Positions 11,131-22,731 of a stretch of 64,000 bases of DNA are shown here, in pieces; the stretch's first letter is position 1, and every line of letters begins with the position of its first letter. Source of the DNA: Gigaspora rosea (Eukaryota; Glomeromycota; Glomeromycetes; Diversisporales; Gigasporaceae). The notes beneath the pieces were generated by a model. The model worked only from the letters and a program-made list of their open reading frames with translations. It did not search any database and was not told the DNA's origin. The DNA lies in the NCBI GenBank assembly GCA_003550325.1, contig QKWP01001217.1, forward strand, positions 66,600-130,599, given 5' to 3'. A program made the translations under genes and the position numbers.

Positions 11131-13660
11131 GGAATTTTTTTGTTAAGACACCCAGAGCAGTTTCATTAGTGAAATTATGAGATATTGCAATTTTTTTAAA
11201 AAAAAACCGTATATTGATCTTTTGCTTTTTGTAAAATGAGCCAACATGTACCACTTTTGGCATATATCATTCCATGAAATGAAGGTACTATTATATATAA
11301 CATGATATAATGTGCTACCTTCCCCATACCACTTTTTACTGTAATATTCCGTCAATACCTCTATATGTACTACTCAGGCCGTGGCCAACACGTACCACAC
11401 CCTAGACCACTTTTCTTATAGGAATGAAATTCATAGAGTTCCCGAATAGTAACTGAAATTATACTTATCTGAATTCATATGATCTTCTGTGCACTTCTGT
11501 TCATTGTCTTCCAAATTTGATCAAAACTGACATACCTATTTCAGCTAGTCCCTTGGTCTACCAATTTGCAGGTTGTGATCGAAGTATCTTTGCTTAGCCA
11601 CTTTTTGATCTGTTGACTTTTCATTAACTTGAATGTTAAATAAAATTACATACATACTAGAAGTGCAGGTAAATTGTCCCAATGATGTCCCAATAATAAT
11701 ATGGCTTAAGCCATAATTAGCGAAGCTTATGTTATAACTAGTTATAGCAATCATTGAGATGATTTGCTGCACCTCTAGTACATACATATAACGATATACA
11801 ATGCCTTTTGTTAAATTTATTCAAACTGATTATATAATACTCTCTATAAAATGCACGTTATTGAGAATAGAGAAGTGCAATTATAAAGAAAATAACATGA
11901 CTATTTATATATCAATCACCAGTAAGTTATATTATTGTATATACTGTATTTTGATTGGGTATTAAAAAAAAATTTAAAAATTTTAAATTAGCAAAAATTG
12001 ACCTAGCTAGGATATGAAAACCAGAAAATTTATTTTGTATCACCTAATTATTAGGTTACTGAATTGATAAAAATAAAATTATTTTGATTATTTTTATTAA
12101 TAAAATAAAAAAATTTATTAATTGTAACTTTTTTTTTTGTTAATTAACCTGGTGGTCATATTATATTTTATTATATAGCAGCAAATTACATATGCAAATG
12201 TTAATTCACTTACTAGCTTTTTAAGCTAACAATTAAAACACAATTTGTCCATTACCATAGGCATTTATCTGAGACCTGCCAGAGTAGATTTACCTTCTAG
12301 AACTGGGGTATTTATATACTTTCAATTACTAGATCAATGGCTTGGATCTACAGCTAGTCATAACTACCTACTTTTCTTTCAACCTTTTCCACCTAGATCC
12401 AGCAGAGATGTTAACTAACAATAACTGCATACAGAAAAAAAATTTTTTACAAATATATGAAAGGGAATAAAGGAAAGCAACCAGAAAAGGAGTAAGTAAA
12501 AAAAGGTAGAGACTACAGAACCTAAGCGAAGAACCAAAGTTAAATGGAAAAGATGAAAAAAGCAAAAAAAGTTAATAGTATAACATACATATAATTGAAA
12601 AAAAAGAAAAAGAAAAAGGAAAGCTGAAAAGAAAAAGAAATGTTCAAGAACAATTCCTAATAAAAATGATATAGTACTATACAAGGAAACGCCTCACCAA
12701 CGTATTATATGTATACAAAATAAATATAAAGAAATATTCTAGAATTTAATCTCTGCAGATCTGCCTACTCCGATGCGCCTCATCTCATTATGCATCTGTT
12801 CCTATTTATCCATCTGCATACCTTCTTCCAGGAACAACAATGCTGATCTTTTGGAGGGGTATGCCGAATTTCCTACTTTTTATTCAAATTTCAGGAAAAA
12901 GATTTCAAGTGAGAATATGATAGCTGGTGTGTGGCCAAATATATTCTTGTAACCAAAGACTTTAAAAAGTGTATTTAAAACTCATTTTTAAGTTCATCGT
13001 CTAGCCAAACTATAACACCTTCATTGATGAAAGAAACTTCCACCATAATTTCTTGTACCAAGGGCACCAACTGCTAGTTATCTTGTACAACTAATGTTTC
13101 TGGCTTGCATGCCAAATATATAAAGGAGTCCCCAAGAGCATAGGCAAAAAGGTTAACTTTTATAAAAACCAGTATTAATAGCTGCTTCATATTTTACTAA
13201 AAAAATTTGTTTTTCTTTTGTTCAGAAATTTGTACAAGTGATTGATGGGAAGTGTTGTTTTGTAATAGTAACTTTTTTTAAAAATATTTACTATATAATT
13301 TACTATAGCAGATAGTAATTTATTTATATGCGTATATAGTAAAAAAAATCAAATTATCATACTTTAAAGCTAAATTTCTTTACAACCAGTGATTCAATTT
13401 TGCTCAAATTTTAACCATACCTTTATCATATTCACATTAATGCACTTGTATAGTACAAGCTCATACAACTGCATATTGGTTGCAAAATTATTTAAAATAT
13501 CTTTTTTTTAAATTTTTTTTTCTTTTTTTTCAAATACAGTAAATTGTACATACTTAATTATTAAAATAAAACAATATTAAGGCAATAAAAATAATATAAT
13601 AAGTTAGATTAAAACCTATTTTATTTGATACTAAAAAATTTTTAATAGAATAAAAAAACT
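11131..13660. other. Intergenic, AT-rich, no intact gene
   Basis: This stretch holds scraps of dispersed repeats (11127-11190), poly-A and poly-T tracts, and the possible minus-strand coding relic listed separately. Short minus-strand ORFs near 12368-12684 are low-complexity F/L-rich reads of A-rich DNA. Confidence 0.4.
12750..13170 (-). pseudogene. Possible decayed coding relic
   Basis: Minus-strand translation gives protein-like text in neighbouring frames, for example MVEVSFINEGVIVWLDDELK near 13000-13055. Stops and frame changes are frequent. I do not recognise a domain, and it could be chance. Confidence 0.25.
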
Positions 13661-13667
13661 TTTCCTG

Positions 13668-14160
13668 AGTGTCAAAATTATGAAATATTTTGAGGAGCAA
13701 ATCTTTTTGCACTGGCCTATAGCATTATCTAAATCATTTCAGATTTTTTGTGGATTGTATACAACTTATATTGCACTAACAAATTTTGAAAATACAGCAT
13801 TTGAAAAGATAGATACTATTAAAGTATTGTATATAATTTGTTTAATTTATCTTTCCATCTTTATAATGAGTATGATTTTTTAGACATGAATAGTTCACTA
13901 AATCAAAAAAACTGAAATATTTCAAAAGCTTTATAAAATATTGATCAATTTTGAAATAACTAAATATCAACAACCTATCTGTCAAAAGTGAGTATATAAG
14001 CTTAAGACTGCAAAACAATATCTCAATAGGTATGAAGTTCACATTTCTTTGCACAGTTCTTTATTGAACAACTTGAAAGTACCAAGAATGTTCTAAAATC
14101 ATACTTACATAAGTGGCAAATATTTCTTAAATGGCTAACAGATAAATAACTTAACCTCCA
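13668..14160 (+). pseudogene. Decayed coding relic, family unknown
   Basis: A 67-codon open stretch from 13680 (EEQIFLHWPIALSKSFQIFC) is followed by further protein-like text with stops to about 14160. No domain is recognised. It may be the upstream part of the relic at 14290-14790. Confidence 0.3.
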
Positions 14161-14289
14161 AATACATTGTTTGGTTAAGTTTTGCCAAAGTTTTATAAGC
14201 TGTTTATAATTTTTAGTCAGTTATAATTCAACTCAATATATTTATTAACAAAATAATATGATTTCTATTTTGCTACCAGAAAATCATAC

Positions 14290-14790
14290 TTATGAATGCA
14301 GATAAGGTAATGTTATGGATTCAAGATCTTTAAAGTTATCTAAATAATATTAATAAATTATTTGGAAATGAATTAGCTAATGCTAAATGTGAGTTGAATG
14401 CAACAGATTTGGAAAATTTTTGTGAATTGTTATATGCTAGCATAGAAAAAGCATTAATAGATTTATTAAATGAATAGAATCTTGGATTCGCTTGCCTTTA
14501 TGTATGTGTGATTGGTAGTAAAAGTGGACCAGAATTTGCTTATGCCTTTTTAAAAGTATTTTTTAATAAAGATTTCTCAAAGGCCTCTACTACAAAAGAA
14601 ATTCTTTATACTAATCTTTTAAAAGAAGATTTATCTAAAGGACATCCAAACACTTTTGGGTTGTTAGAGGCATATCATAGAATTATTTCTTCGAAGAATT
14701 CTAAGCATTTGCAAATTCTAATACAGCAGAACCATTTAAATTCCCTCTTATTTATGAATTTATTAAATTTTGTATATGGAGTATCATAGT
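14290..14790 (+). pseudogene. Decayed coding relic, family unknown
   Basis: Protein-like text begins near 14380 (ELNATDLENFCELLYASIEK), is interrupted by a stop near 14475, and continues as 93 open codons at 14508-14786 rich in K, L, N and S. Codon usage and amino-acid mix look like real fungal protein rather than random AT-rich DNA. No domain is recognised. It may be degraded or part of a gene with unseen exons. Confidence 0.35.
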
Positions 14791-15145
14791 GTACCAACAG
14801 CAAATGGAGGGATTGTTTAACTGTTATTATATGAAGGTTCATCCAAATATGAATATTCAATTACAAGAATTACACATCTGACTCTCTGGTTTGGATGGTG
14901 ATGTTCAAAAAGTTTTGCAAGATATGTTGCAGAATGCTTGACGAGATGCTAAAAATTTAAGAATTAATGAATAGTTAGAGTATAGTAGGGTTTCTAGAGA
15001 AGAAAAAATATATAAAATTCTTAACAGCGGAGATGTAAAAATTAATTTAAATAACAAGAATAGTATATTAATTTTTAATAATTTTTTTAAGTAATTAGTT
15101 AATGGTATGACACTTAACATCTTAATATTCAATATTCACCATTAC

Positions 15146-15379
15146 CATAAAACGCCATATAAGGTACCCGTGATCGGTACCCTTTGATTTTTTACACTCC
15201 CCTGTATTTGTGCCAAGTACATACGTTTCAAGGTTATTTGTTATGGTGTTTTATTAGATACCCGATAAAAATCAATAGCCAACTTAATAATAAAAATTTT
15301 TTTGTCTAATGGGCAAATACAGGGGGCTATAATTCATGCAAAATGTAAGATACCCGGGTACCTTATATGGTGTTTTACA
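15146..15379. mobile_element. TIR element (MITE), about 234 bp
   Basis: Left end TAAAACGCCATATAAGGTAC pairs with right end GTACCTTATATGGTGTTTTA. Inner segments around CCCCTGTATTTG and CAAATACAGGGGG are also inverted. There is no ORF. The target duplication is not resolved. Confidence 0.75.
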
Positions 15380-15880
15380 ATACATTTTTACTTTGATCTA
15401 AATTTTATTGAATAATAGTACATTAGATTTTTAGTTGAATGGCATTATTTTTTCAATAATTTTAAAGAATATGCAGCACTTTATTTTGACACATACCTTT
15501 TTAATATATTTTTTATACAGTACTTTGTGGATTTATTTGACCAAAGTGAAGATCATAGTTTATTACATATATAAACCAAATTATTAATTATTGAAAGATA
15601 AGTAAAATTCTAACGCTGCTGTCACGTAAAAACCCTTTCGTAAAGAAAATTCAAATAAAAATTTAAATTTATTAGATGAAAAGTTTTAAATCACTATCGC
15701 TATCTCTGTACAACATAAAAAACTATCATGTGACTAAATTTTATGTTAGTACTACCTATGAAGTAATTAGTAAGTCGAAAATTCTAACATTGTTACGATG
15801 TAAGACATCACTTATTAACTTATTTTTTTTACCGAATTAAAACAATATTCGGTATTATGCGAGGAATTAAAGATTATTTA
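15380..15880. other. AT-rich intergenic
   Basis: No feature is supported between the MITE and the LINE relic. Confidence 0.4.
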
Positions 15881-15889
15881 TTATAATCT

Positions 15890-16562
15890 TTAATATTGAA
15901 TTTCAACCCCAAACTAGCACAAGAACAAGGTAATACATATTTCATTAAAAAGGTAGTTCAATTCCTCAGAAATAAATCAATTTCTACTTCAATTACACAA
16001 AATAATATGCTTAAGGAACTTCCGAGCTCAAAAACTCCACTTCATTGTAATTGGATACCTAACAAAAGAGTAGATATACTATGTCGACTTCTTCACAGAG
16101 CACTTCCTTTAGGTTATCGCTTGAGAAAATGATCACAACGTAAATGTATATGGTGTGAGGGGAACTCCAGATTATTGAACACTTTATTCTGGAGTGTTCA
16201 CCATCAGTCAACAGGTTTGGAATATAGGCTATCGGATGTTAAATAATACCTCAAATATATCGATACCCACAACTATTAACGATATTATTTCTCCTACACA
16301 AATTCTCCCAATAAGTGTTAAAAGAGCAGTTAAATGGTTAAACATTAATATAGTTTATGAAATCTGGTGCTTATACACCTCATCTAAATGGGGCAATAAT
16401 ATAATTAACAATTTTAACTTTACGATTTTAGTCACACATCAGTTAAACAGAGAACTTAATGTTCTTAAAATGATCCCTCACACAGTAAATAAAGGCCTTC
16501 TATCGGCCTTAAAATTTCTTAAACTTGTAATTTTTATGTACATACAAAATAAAGCGCCATAA
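15890..16562 (+). pseudogene. LINE relic: reverse-transcriptase zinc-binding (zf-RVT) region
   Basis: The stretch 15896-16131 is open and ends in CRLLHRALPLGYRLRK. After a stop comes CIWCEGNS, then a second frame gives IIEHFILECSPSVNR, and a third frame from 16194 gives an open 122 codons to 16560. The order (RLLHRALP, CxxC, IEHxxxEC) is that of the zf-RVT domain downstream of the reverse transcriptase in many non-LTR retrotransposons. At least one stop and two frame changes break it. The polymerase and endonuclease parts are absent. Confidence 0.65.
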
Positions 16563-17730
16563 GTACACCTTATATATTAAGGTAAAAAAAAATTTTCGAT
16601 TTTTTACTATAAAAAAATCTTGATTAGTGATCACCTGCACTATGTTTGTAATTAGAACGATGTCGTGTACTCGGGTTCTTTAGCCAATGAAATTGCATAA
16701 TATCTTAGAATCTGGAACCGATTTGTTTTGATACGGTAAAACTAGGTTAATCGGTTTTAATCACCATGTTAACTAATTTTTTGATAATGAGATAATCTAA
16801 TTTCCCTCTTCGAATCTAAGTTCAGGATCAGTCTAAACACAATTATAAATTCTAAATGCAACGTGAAAAAGGATATTCGCAGCTTAAAATTATATGTTTT
16901 ACAGAAAATATAGTTATTAAAGAAGCGCACGTTACTTTTGATTCTGTATTATTAAAACATCGCATAACATAAGAAATTTTTTTTTTTTTTGCATCGCTTT
17001 TCGCTAGAAAACTATTTTTACATATTTCGTAACAATTTGGTAATCTTCGCATCATTGTCGTAGATCACAGGACCGAAAATTTTTGTGACATGACTTATCT
17101 ACCTCCAACTATTTTCCTAGACGCGTCTACCATTTGCCACGTGTATACATGCTGTAGAAATTATTGCGGCATAATTTCGGGTATTACGGAAATATGTACT
17201 GTATAAACCCGTATCTAAGTAATGTATGTATAGATATAAGCAAAAAAAAATTTACGAAAATGTGTATGGTTAGCAATACTAATAAAATTTATCTTTTATA
17301 AGTAATCCCCTTATAATAGTTAGGGTTAGGGTGAGCACTAATATTGTCCTTCTTCATGTTGAGGTTGGTATAGGTTATAGATAAAATCTTTTAAAGAATT
17401 TCTTTTATGAACTATACATACCATCTTAATTTCTACTATACATACTTTATCAATTATACACTACATATTTGCTATATATTCCATAATTTCTACCTGAATT
17501 TTGGCATGCGATTATGGCAAAATCTAAAATTCATGCCGCAACTAATGGTCAATGCCTAAACTCAAAATTAATGTCATAAGTGCCGAAAGTAATAAAGTAT
17601 AAGTGATTGATGTAGTGATGTTAAGTGATGTTGTATAAATAAAAAAATTATTTTTATTGAAATAATTTGATTTATAAATTTTTTATTATCTTTCTTCATT
17701 TTATGATTTAACAAATTTGCAAGATATGTC
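16563..17730. other. Intergenic, with a short telomere-like motif
   Basis: No gene is seen. GTTAGGGTTAGGGTG lies near 17320-17334. The stretch is less AT-extreme than its surroundings. Confidence 0.4.
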
Positions 17731-17919
17731 ATCTAAAAAATACAGGTGGAAAACACCAAAAGAGGTATGGAAACGTAGATCGAAGATTTAGAAGAACATT
17801 TAGATACTAGATTTTTTTTAGAAAATTTATCCGCGAGAAATCAACTTCTAGATGACATTAATTCTGAAATTGTTGAAAACAAATTTAAGGAAGACTGGCA
17901 ATATGGAATTCGATGTTGA
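17731..17919 (+). pseudogene. Short coding relic or lost exon
   Basis: An ATG near 17728 opens MSSKKYRWKTPKEVWKRRS and then hits a stop. One frame over, 17779-17919 is open and acidic (EDLEEHLDTRFFLENLSAR ... DWQYGIRC stop). Together they look like a small protein with one frameshift. No family is recognised. Confidence 0.3.
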
Positions 17920-18059
17920 CACTTTGGTGGATAACTTAAATACTTGAGTATTGTTAAATAAGTAAATCGAAATGTATTTCATAATAATAAAAAGAAATAA
18001 TATAAATTGCATTTGAATTGTAAGTTTATATGTTCATATCAATATTGTAGCGATAGTAT

Positions 18060-18240
18060 AAGTTTAGTATAAGTACTATTTATTTCCCGCAGCTAAAGGT
18101 AAATCCCCGGTGAGATCTACCGGGTTATTTCCCCGTAGCGGCGAAATAAGGGTATTATTCTTCGTTTTTATTATGATGCCATGACGGGCTTTCCGGACTT
18201 CCGGGGAAATAATGAGAAATAACAAGCATTGCTAGAAACT
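18060..18240. other. GC-richer island upstream of the acetyltransferase
   Basis: This stretch holds several inverted short phrases (TTATTTCCCGCAGC, GGTTATTTCCCCG, GGGGAAATAATG) and alternating CCGG-containing words, within otherwise AT-rich DNA. It may be an old TIR element or a structured regulatory region about 0.75 kb before the gene. Neither is shown. Confidence 0.3.
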
Positions 18241-18859
18241 CTGATTAAAGTAGTGATTATAAGTTGCAAACTCCGTCATGCGATCATATAGAAACGTGGA
18301 ATAATTAAACATTTCTCCTGATTTTTTCTGGAAAATAATTTAGTATATTTTGGATTTCAGCTTTTGTTTCGGATTGCGAAATTATTGCTTGAGGCTTTAT
18401 TTTTTGCCGAAAAATCGGCGCCTAAATACTTTTGGCGCAGCCGCAATCAATTTCTACGGCACTTATTGTGTGAGTGGTACAAAAAAAAAAAAGAATTTAC
18501 ATTAGGTCAACAAAGCAAATAAGACAAAAACAAAAATACAAGAAAATGAGCGTTTAAATCTACCTTATGGCACTAATCAAAAATAATGAGACATATAGAA
18601 CCATACTATTTTCTGTAATTTTTAATCTTTATTATCCCATCTAAAAATATCTAAAATCTTACATCTGGTGTAAACGTACGAACGTACTATTTTGGTACGC
18701 TGCTCCCTAATTAGAAATTCATTGGGATCAAACAGATAAATAAATATGCATAAAAAAAAAAAAGAAGTGCTTTCATTAAATCTTCCATCATAAATATGAT
18801 GCTTGTACGTCTTAATTCGCCGTTTACTCGGGCATTTTCTTCCACGTCATTTAAAAAAA

Positions 18860-18985
18860 GTTCTAATAAATATCAGTAAGTTTATTACATCCTTTCCTCG
18901 ATCCGGTTAGTATTTTAATTTTTTATTTTTAAATTTAAATAGAAAAATAGCGTCGTTACTTCAAAAACGTACCATTGTTACTCAA
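18860..18985 (+). promoter_or_regulatory. Presumed 5' flank of the acetyltransferase
   Basis: The 126 bp before the ATG are A/T-rich, with pyrimidine-rich CCTTTCCTCGATCC near 18891. Bases just before the start read TACTCAAATGG, with A at -3 and G at +4, a good eukaryotic start context. No defined promoter element is claimed. Confidence 0.3.
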
Positions 18986-21600
18986 ATGGAAACCAACCAG
19001 CAAAAAACCTTTTCAAATCAAAATAACATCCCTCGTCTTCCGATTCCAACATTGAAAGAAACAGCTGAGCGTTACAAAAAATCTTTATTACCTCTTTTAT
19101 CCACTTCGGATTATAATCGAGCTGCTAATGCCGTTGATGAGTTTATGAAGGAAGGTGGTTTCGCTGAAGTTCTTCAAAAAAGATTATATGATGTTGATAA
19201 AAGTGAAAAGGTAAAAAATAAAAAGTAAAAAAAAAAACATAAAATAAAAATAAAGAAATCAAATTAATGATTCAATACATTATTATTGATTTAATAAAAT
19301 TTTATTCTATATTTATTGTTATAGTACAATTGGATCGAAACCATCTGGTTAAATAAAGCTTATTTAGAATGGAGAGATCCTTCTCTTATAAACGTTAATT
19401 GGTGGGTCGAGTTCAATGATCCTGCTACTGGAATTCTAAAAAATCCTCCTCCAAAAGGTCAAATATCCGAACTTCAAATCGATCGAGCTGCTGGATTCAT
19501 TTCAAATTTGTTGACATTTAATGATATGATTAACAAGTACGTTAAATTTATATTTAACTATTTATATTCATTTTATTCGTGATTTCTTATTTAATATGTC
19601 GATTTTGATTTGTAATTGAACAGTGAATTATTACCACCAGATCAAACACGTCAAGGTCCATTGTGCATGGACCAATATACTAAACAATTTGGTGCTACAC
19701 GCATCGCTGATTCCCCATCTGATCGTATTATAACAACATGGCCTGCGACTGCTAAGCATATTATCGTAATTTTTAAAGATCAAATTTTCAAAGTTCAAGT
19801 TTTAGGTGGAGGAGGTGAAAGGGTTCCTATTAAAGAAATTAAAAGGTTTGTTTTTTTTCCCTTCTTATCCAAATATTTAAATAATGAAAATCTTATTAAT
19901 TTGTGTTTGGGTATCTTGCACTTTAGACAACTCCAATTTGTTGTTGATCAAGTAAATAATACTACGGAATTACAGCCTCCAATAGGTTTATTGACTGGCG
20001 AACATCGTGATACATGGGCAACGGTATTTTATCGTTAACAATATTAACAATGTTAACAATGTTAACCAATGTTAATTATTCATCTCATCATGCACAACGT
20101 ATATTTGTTAAATTCATTCGTTTATTTTGCAGGCTCGCAAAAATCTAGAATCTTCATCGGCAGAAAACAAGATCAGTTTTGAAGCAATCGACACAGCTTT
20201 ATTTGGTATAGCGTTGGATGACTATCCTACTGATACAGATATAGATATTTCTCATCTTAATTTCTTTCATGCTTATAATGGTCGAAATCGATGGTTTGAT
20301 AAAGCACTTCAAATAATTGTGGCAAATAATGGACGTGCTGGTGTTAATGGTGAGGTATGATAACATAATTAAAATTGCATCTTAATAAATTCATTAATAC
20401 TAATACTTCATCAAATTATCAAATAGCATTCACCTTCAGATGCTGTAATTCCAGGTCGTATGTTCGATTATATTACTTCAAAGTGAGTAAAAATTTAATA
20501 TTGCTTATATATTTAAAGTTTATAAATATATTAAATCATTATTAATATTTTATTTGTTAAAATATGAAAGTGAACCAGCACAAGATCCACCGAACGTTTC
20601 TTCCATTGAATTATCACCTCCTCAATATTTGAAATGGGTAGTTGATACTTCTATAATGAATACCATTCAACAAGCGCAAATTAATATTCAAGCTGCAATA
20701 GATAATGTTGATGCTGTTTTATTACATTATAATGAATATGGTGCCGATTGGCTAAAAAATGGTAATGCATACGGTTTACTTAATATTTATTCAAAAAAAA
20801 TTGTATATATATATATATATATATTTGTATTTATGACTACATTGATTTATTATAGCTAAGATCAGTCCTGATGCATTTGTTCAGATGGCAATTCAACTTG
20901 CATATTATAAACAATATCGTGAACCATGTGCTACTTATGAATCTGCTTCTACTAGAGGTTTTTTACATGGTCGTACTGAAACTGTGAGAACTTGTTCTGT
21001 GGATACTGTTGCATTTACCAAAGCTTTTTGTGATCCAAATGTCAAGGTATGATATATTGCTTTAATTTGACTTTAAATTAATAATGAATGTGGCATTGAA
21101 TTAATATGACTTTTTTTTTATGAACAGAAAGATGAAAAAATTTCTTTACTAACGAAAGCTATTAAATCACATATTGAATATATGATCTCTGCTACTAATG
21201 GTAAGTACATGAATACATATTTAATTACTTTTGATTTACTGATGATTTATCTATATATCTTAATTTATTAGGTTGTGGAGTAGATCGTCACCTTTTAGGT
21301 CTTCGATGCCAAATCCGTGATGAAGAAGAAAAATCTAAGGCAACATTATTTAATGATCCTTCATATGTACAATCAATGTACTTTAAACTTTCTTCTTCAA
21401 ATATGAGTCCTGGATTGAATTTTCATTGTGGGTTTGGAGCTGTAGTTCCTGAAGGTTATGGAATTTGTTATGTTATCCACAAAGATAAATTTAAACTTAG
21501 TATTAATAGTTATAAAAAATGTAAAGAAACTGATAGCACCATTTTTAGAAAACTTTTGAAAGATTCGTTTGACGAGCTGAGAGAACTTTTATCATCATAG
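18986..21600 (+). CDS. Carnitine/choline O-acetyltransferase, 10 exons, 605 aa
   Basis: It should catalyse reversible acetyl transfer between acetyl-CoA and carnitine, moving acetyl units between compartments. Exons that keep one frame: 18986-19210, 19325-19536, 19624-19845, 19927-20023, 20133-20354, 20427-20482, 20571-20761, 20856-21046, 21128-21200, 21272-21600. All nine introns are GT-AG, 71-114 bp. The N-terminal signature LPRLPIPTLKETAERY-like text is at residues 15-31. Catalytic His327 lies in NGEHSPSDA, with intron 5 falling between Glu326 and His327. The carnitine-site segment GRTETVR spans 447-453 and DRHLLGL 501-507. The STS motif reads SSS at 537-539. Length matches the family (about 600-640). 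The C-terminus ends LLSS, so there is no peroxisomal SKL-type signal, and no clear mitochondrial presequence is seen; a cytosolic form is plausible. The residue aligned with the animal chain-length gatekeeper appears to be Cys549, so acyl preference is open. Confidence 0.95.
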
Positions 21601-21713
21601 ATTAGTAATTGACTATAGATGTAAATTATTGATTTTTGGTTAACTAACTAAAGTATATAAACCTTATTTTATTGTGTGATGGCTTTTATATACCTGTCGT
21701 AAAACATTTTAAT

Positions 21714-21720
21714 TAATAAA
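21714..21720 (+). terminator. Candidate polyadenylation signal
   Basis: AATAAA (within AATTAATAAAGG) lies about 115 bp after the acetyltransferase stop codon. The position fits a 3' UTR signal; no transcript evidence is available. Confidence 0.35.
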
Positions 21721-21729
21721 GGAAAATGA

Positions 21730-22160
21730 GTATTACGATTAAGATGGGAATCTATTCACTAGTTCTTGAGTATTCTATCGTCATATTATACCATCTTTGT
21801 CATCATGCAACTTCTTTTGTTATATGAGTGTGCAAGAAAGTGTTAGGTCCGTCGTTGAACAACCATCCACGTATCGTACAGTGCATGAACTTAAAGTTAC
21901 ATTTTCTCATTGCTACTAGAGATAGGCAAATCGCGGTTTTTTCAAAAATCCAGCACGGGTTCGGGTTACAATTTCCAAGCTTCTTAATTTTTGTCTAATA
22001 AAAAAAACCTTGCAGAATTTATTATTAAAATTAATTTTCTTGTTCAAATTAGTTATTTCTTATAAATTTTTTTATTCTAAATAAGACGCTTACATGAATT
22101 TTTGCCTATATATAAAATGGGTAATAATATTTAAGCATACTAGATGTTAATACGTAAGTA
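21730..22160. other. Intergenic, one isolated hAT-like end
   Basis: TAGAGATAGGCAAATCGCGG near 21917 followed by CACGGGTTCGGGTT resembles the left terminus of the TAGAGATG-type hAT elements. No matching right end was found nearby. There is no gene. Confidence 0.35.
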
Positions 22161-22164
22161 TCGA

Positions 22165-22262
22165 GGCAGTTTTTGTCTCTAATCAGCTCGGATTCGAACA
22201 TGTGACTCGCCCTGTCACAATCACATGTTCGATCGACTGATCGATCGTTAGGTCGATCATGG
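22165..22262 (-). mobile_element. tRNA-derived SINE-like fragment
   Basis: On the minus strand a Pol III B box (GTTCGAATCC, plus-strand 22190-22199) sits about 40-60 bp after an A-box-like segment, with a stem-like CATGTGA...TCACATG. It looks like a tRNA-derived head rather than an intact tRNA gene. No tail boundary was found. Confidence 0.45.
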
Positions 22263-22400
22263 TTAAGTAAGAGGTAATTTTGTTCTCAGGCATTTGAAAG
22301 TATGAGTGTATAGTAGGAATATGAGGTAAGAATGGAATAATCGGTTAGTACATATATAAGGTATGAAGTAATCGATAGTATTGTTCTGAGTATATACAGT

Positions 22401-22731
22401 CAGTGTTTAAAATTCAAACTTAGTTTTATGTTCTCAAAAAGAACATTTTTAAATTCTTAAGGTTCTTAGTAAAATTTTAATGTTCTTTATATGGGACCCC
22501 GTAGCAAAAGGTGGCAACGAAGACAACCAATCAGATTTTAAATTTCTCAAAATCACATGATTTCCTCAGCCCTTTTGCTATGGGCGATCCCACATAGAAA
22601 ATTAAAATTTTTTTAATATTAAAAAAATTTATTGAATGTTCTCAAATAGAGAACATATTTTAATAATTTATGTTCCCAAAAATTGTATAATGTTCTCTGA
22701 GAACACTAAGAACATTGAATTTTAAACACTG
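22401..22731. mobile_element. hAT-like MITE, TSD TATACAGT
   Basis: Ends are CAGTGTTTAAAATTC and GAATTTTAAACACTG, perfectly inverted over 15 bp. An 8-bp duplication TATACAGT lies at 22393-22400 and 22732-22739. A shorter sibling is at 62953-63180. The difference is mostly a 101-bp insert at 22492-22592. Confidence 0.95.
22492..22592. mobile_element. 101-bp TIR insert inside the hAT MITE
   Basis: Inverted ends TGGGACCCCGTAGCAAAAGG and CCTTTTGCTATGGGCGATCCCA-like text frame a non-coding interior. The sibling element at 62953-63180 lacks it and so shows an approximate empty site (TTCTTTATATAGGAAAA). Confidence 0.65.

Noticed and set aside
19616-20038. Separate 140-codon gene starting MNSELLPP
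   Set aside because: It is exons 3 and 4 read through intron 3. The apparent start arises inside the intron 2 acceptor.
20554-20859. Separate 101-codon gene
   Set aside because: It is exon 7 of the acetyltransferase read on into intron 7.
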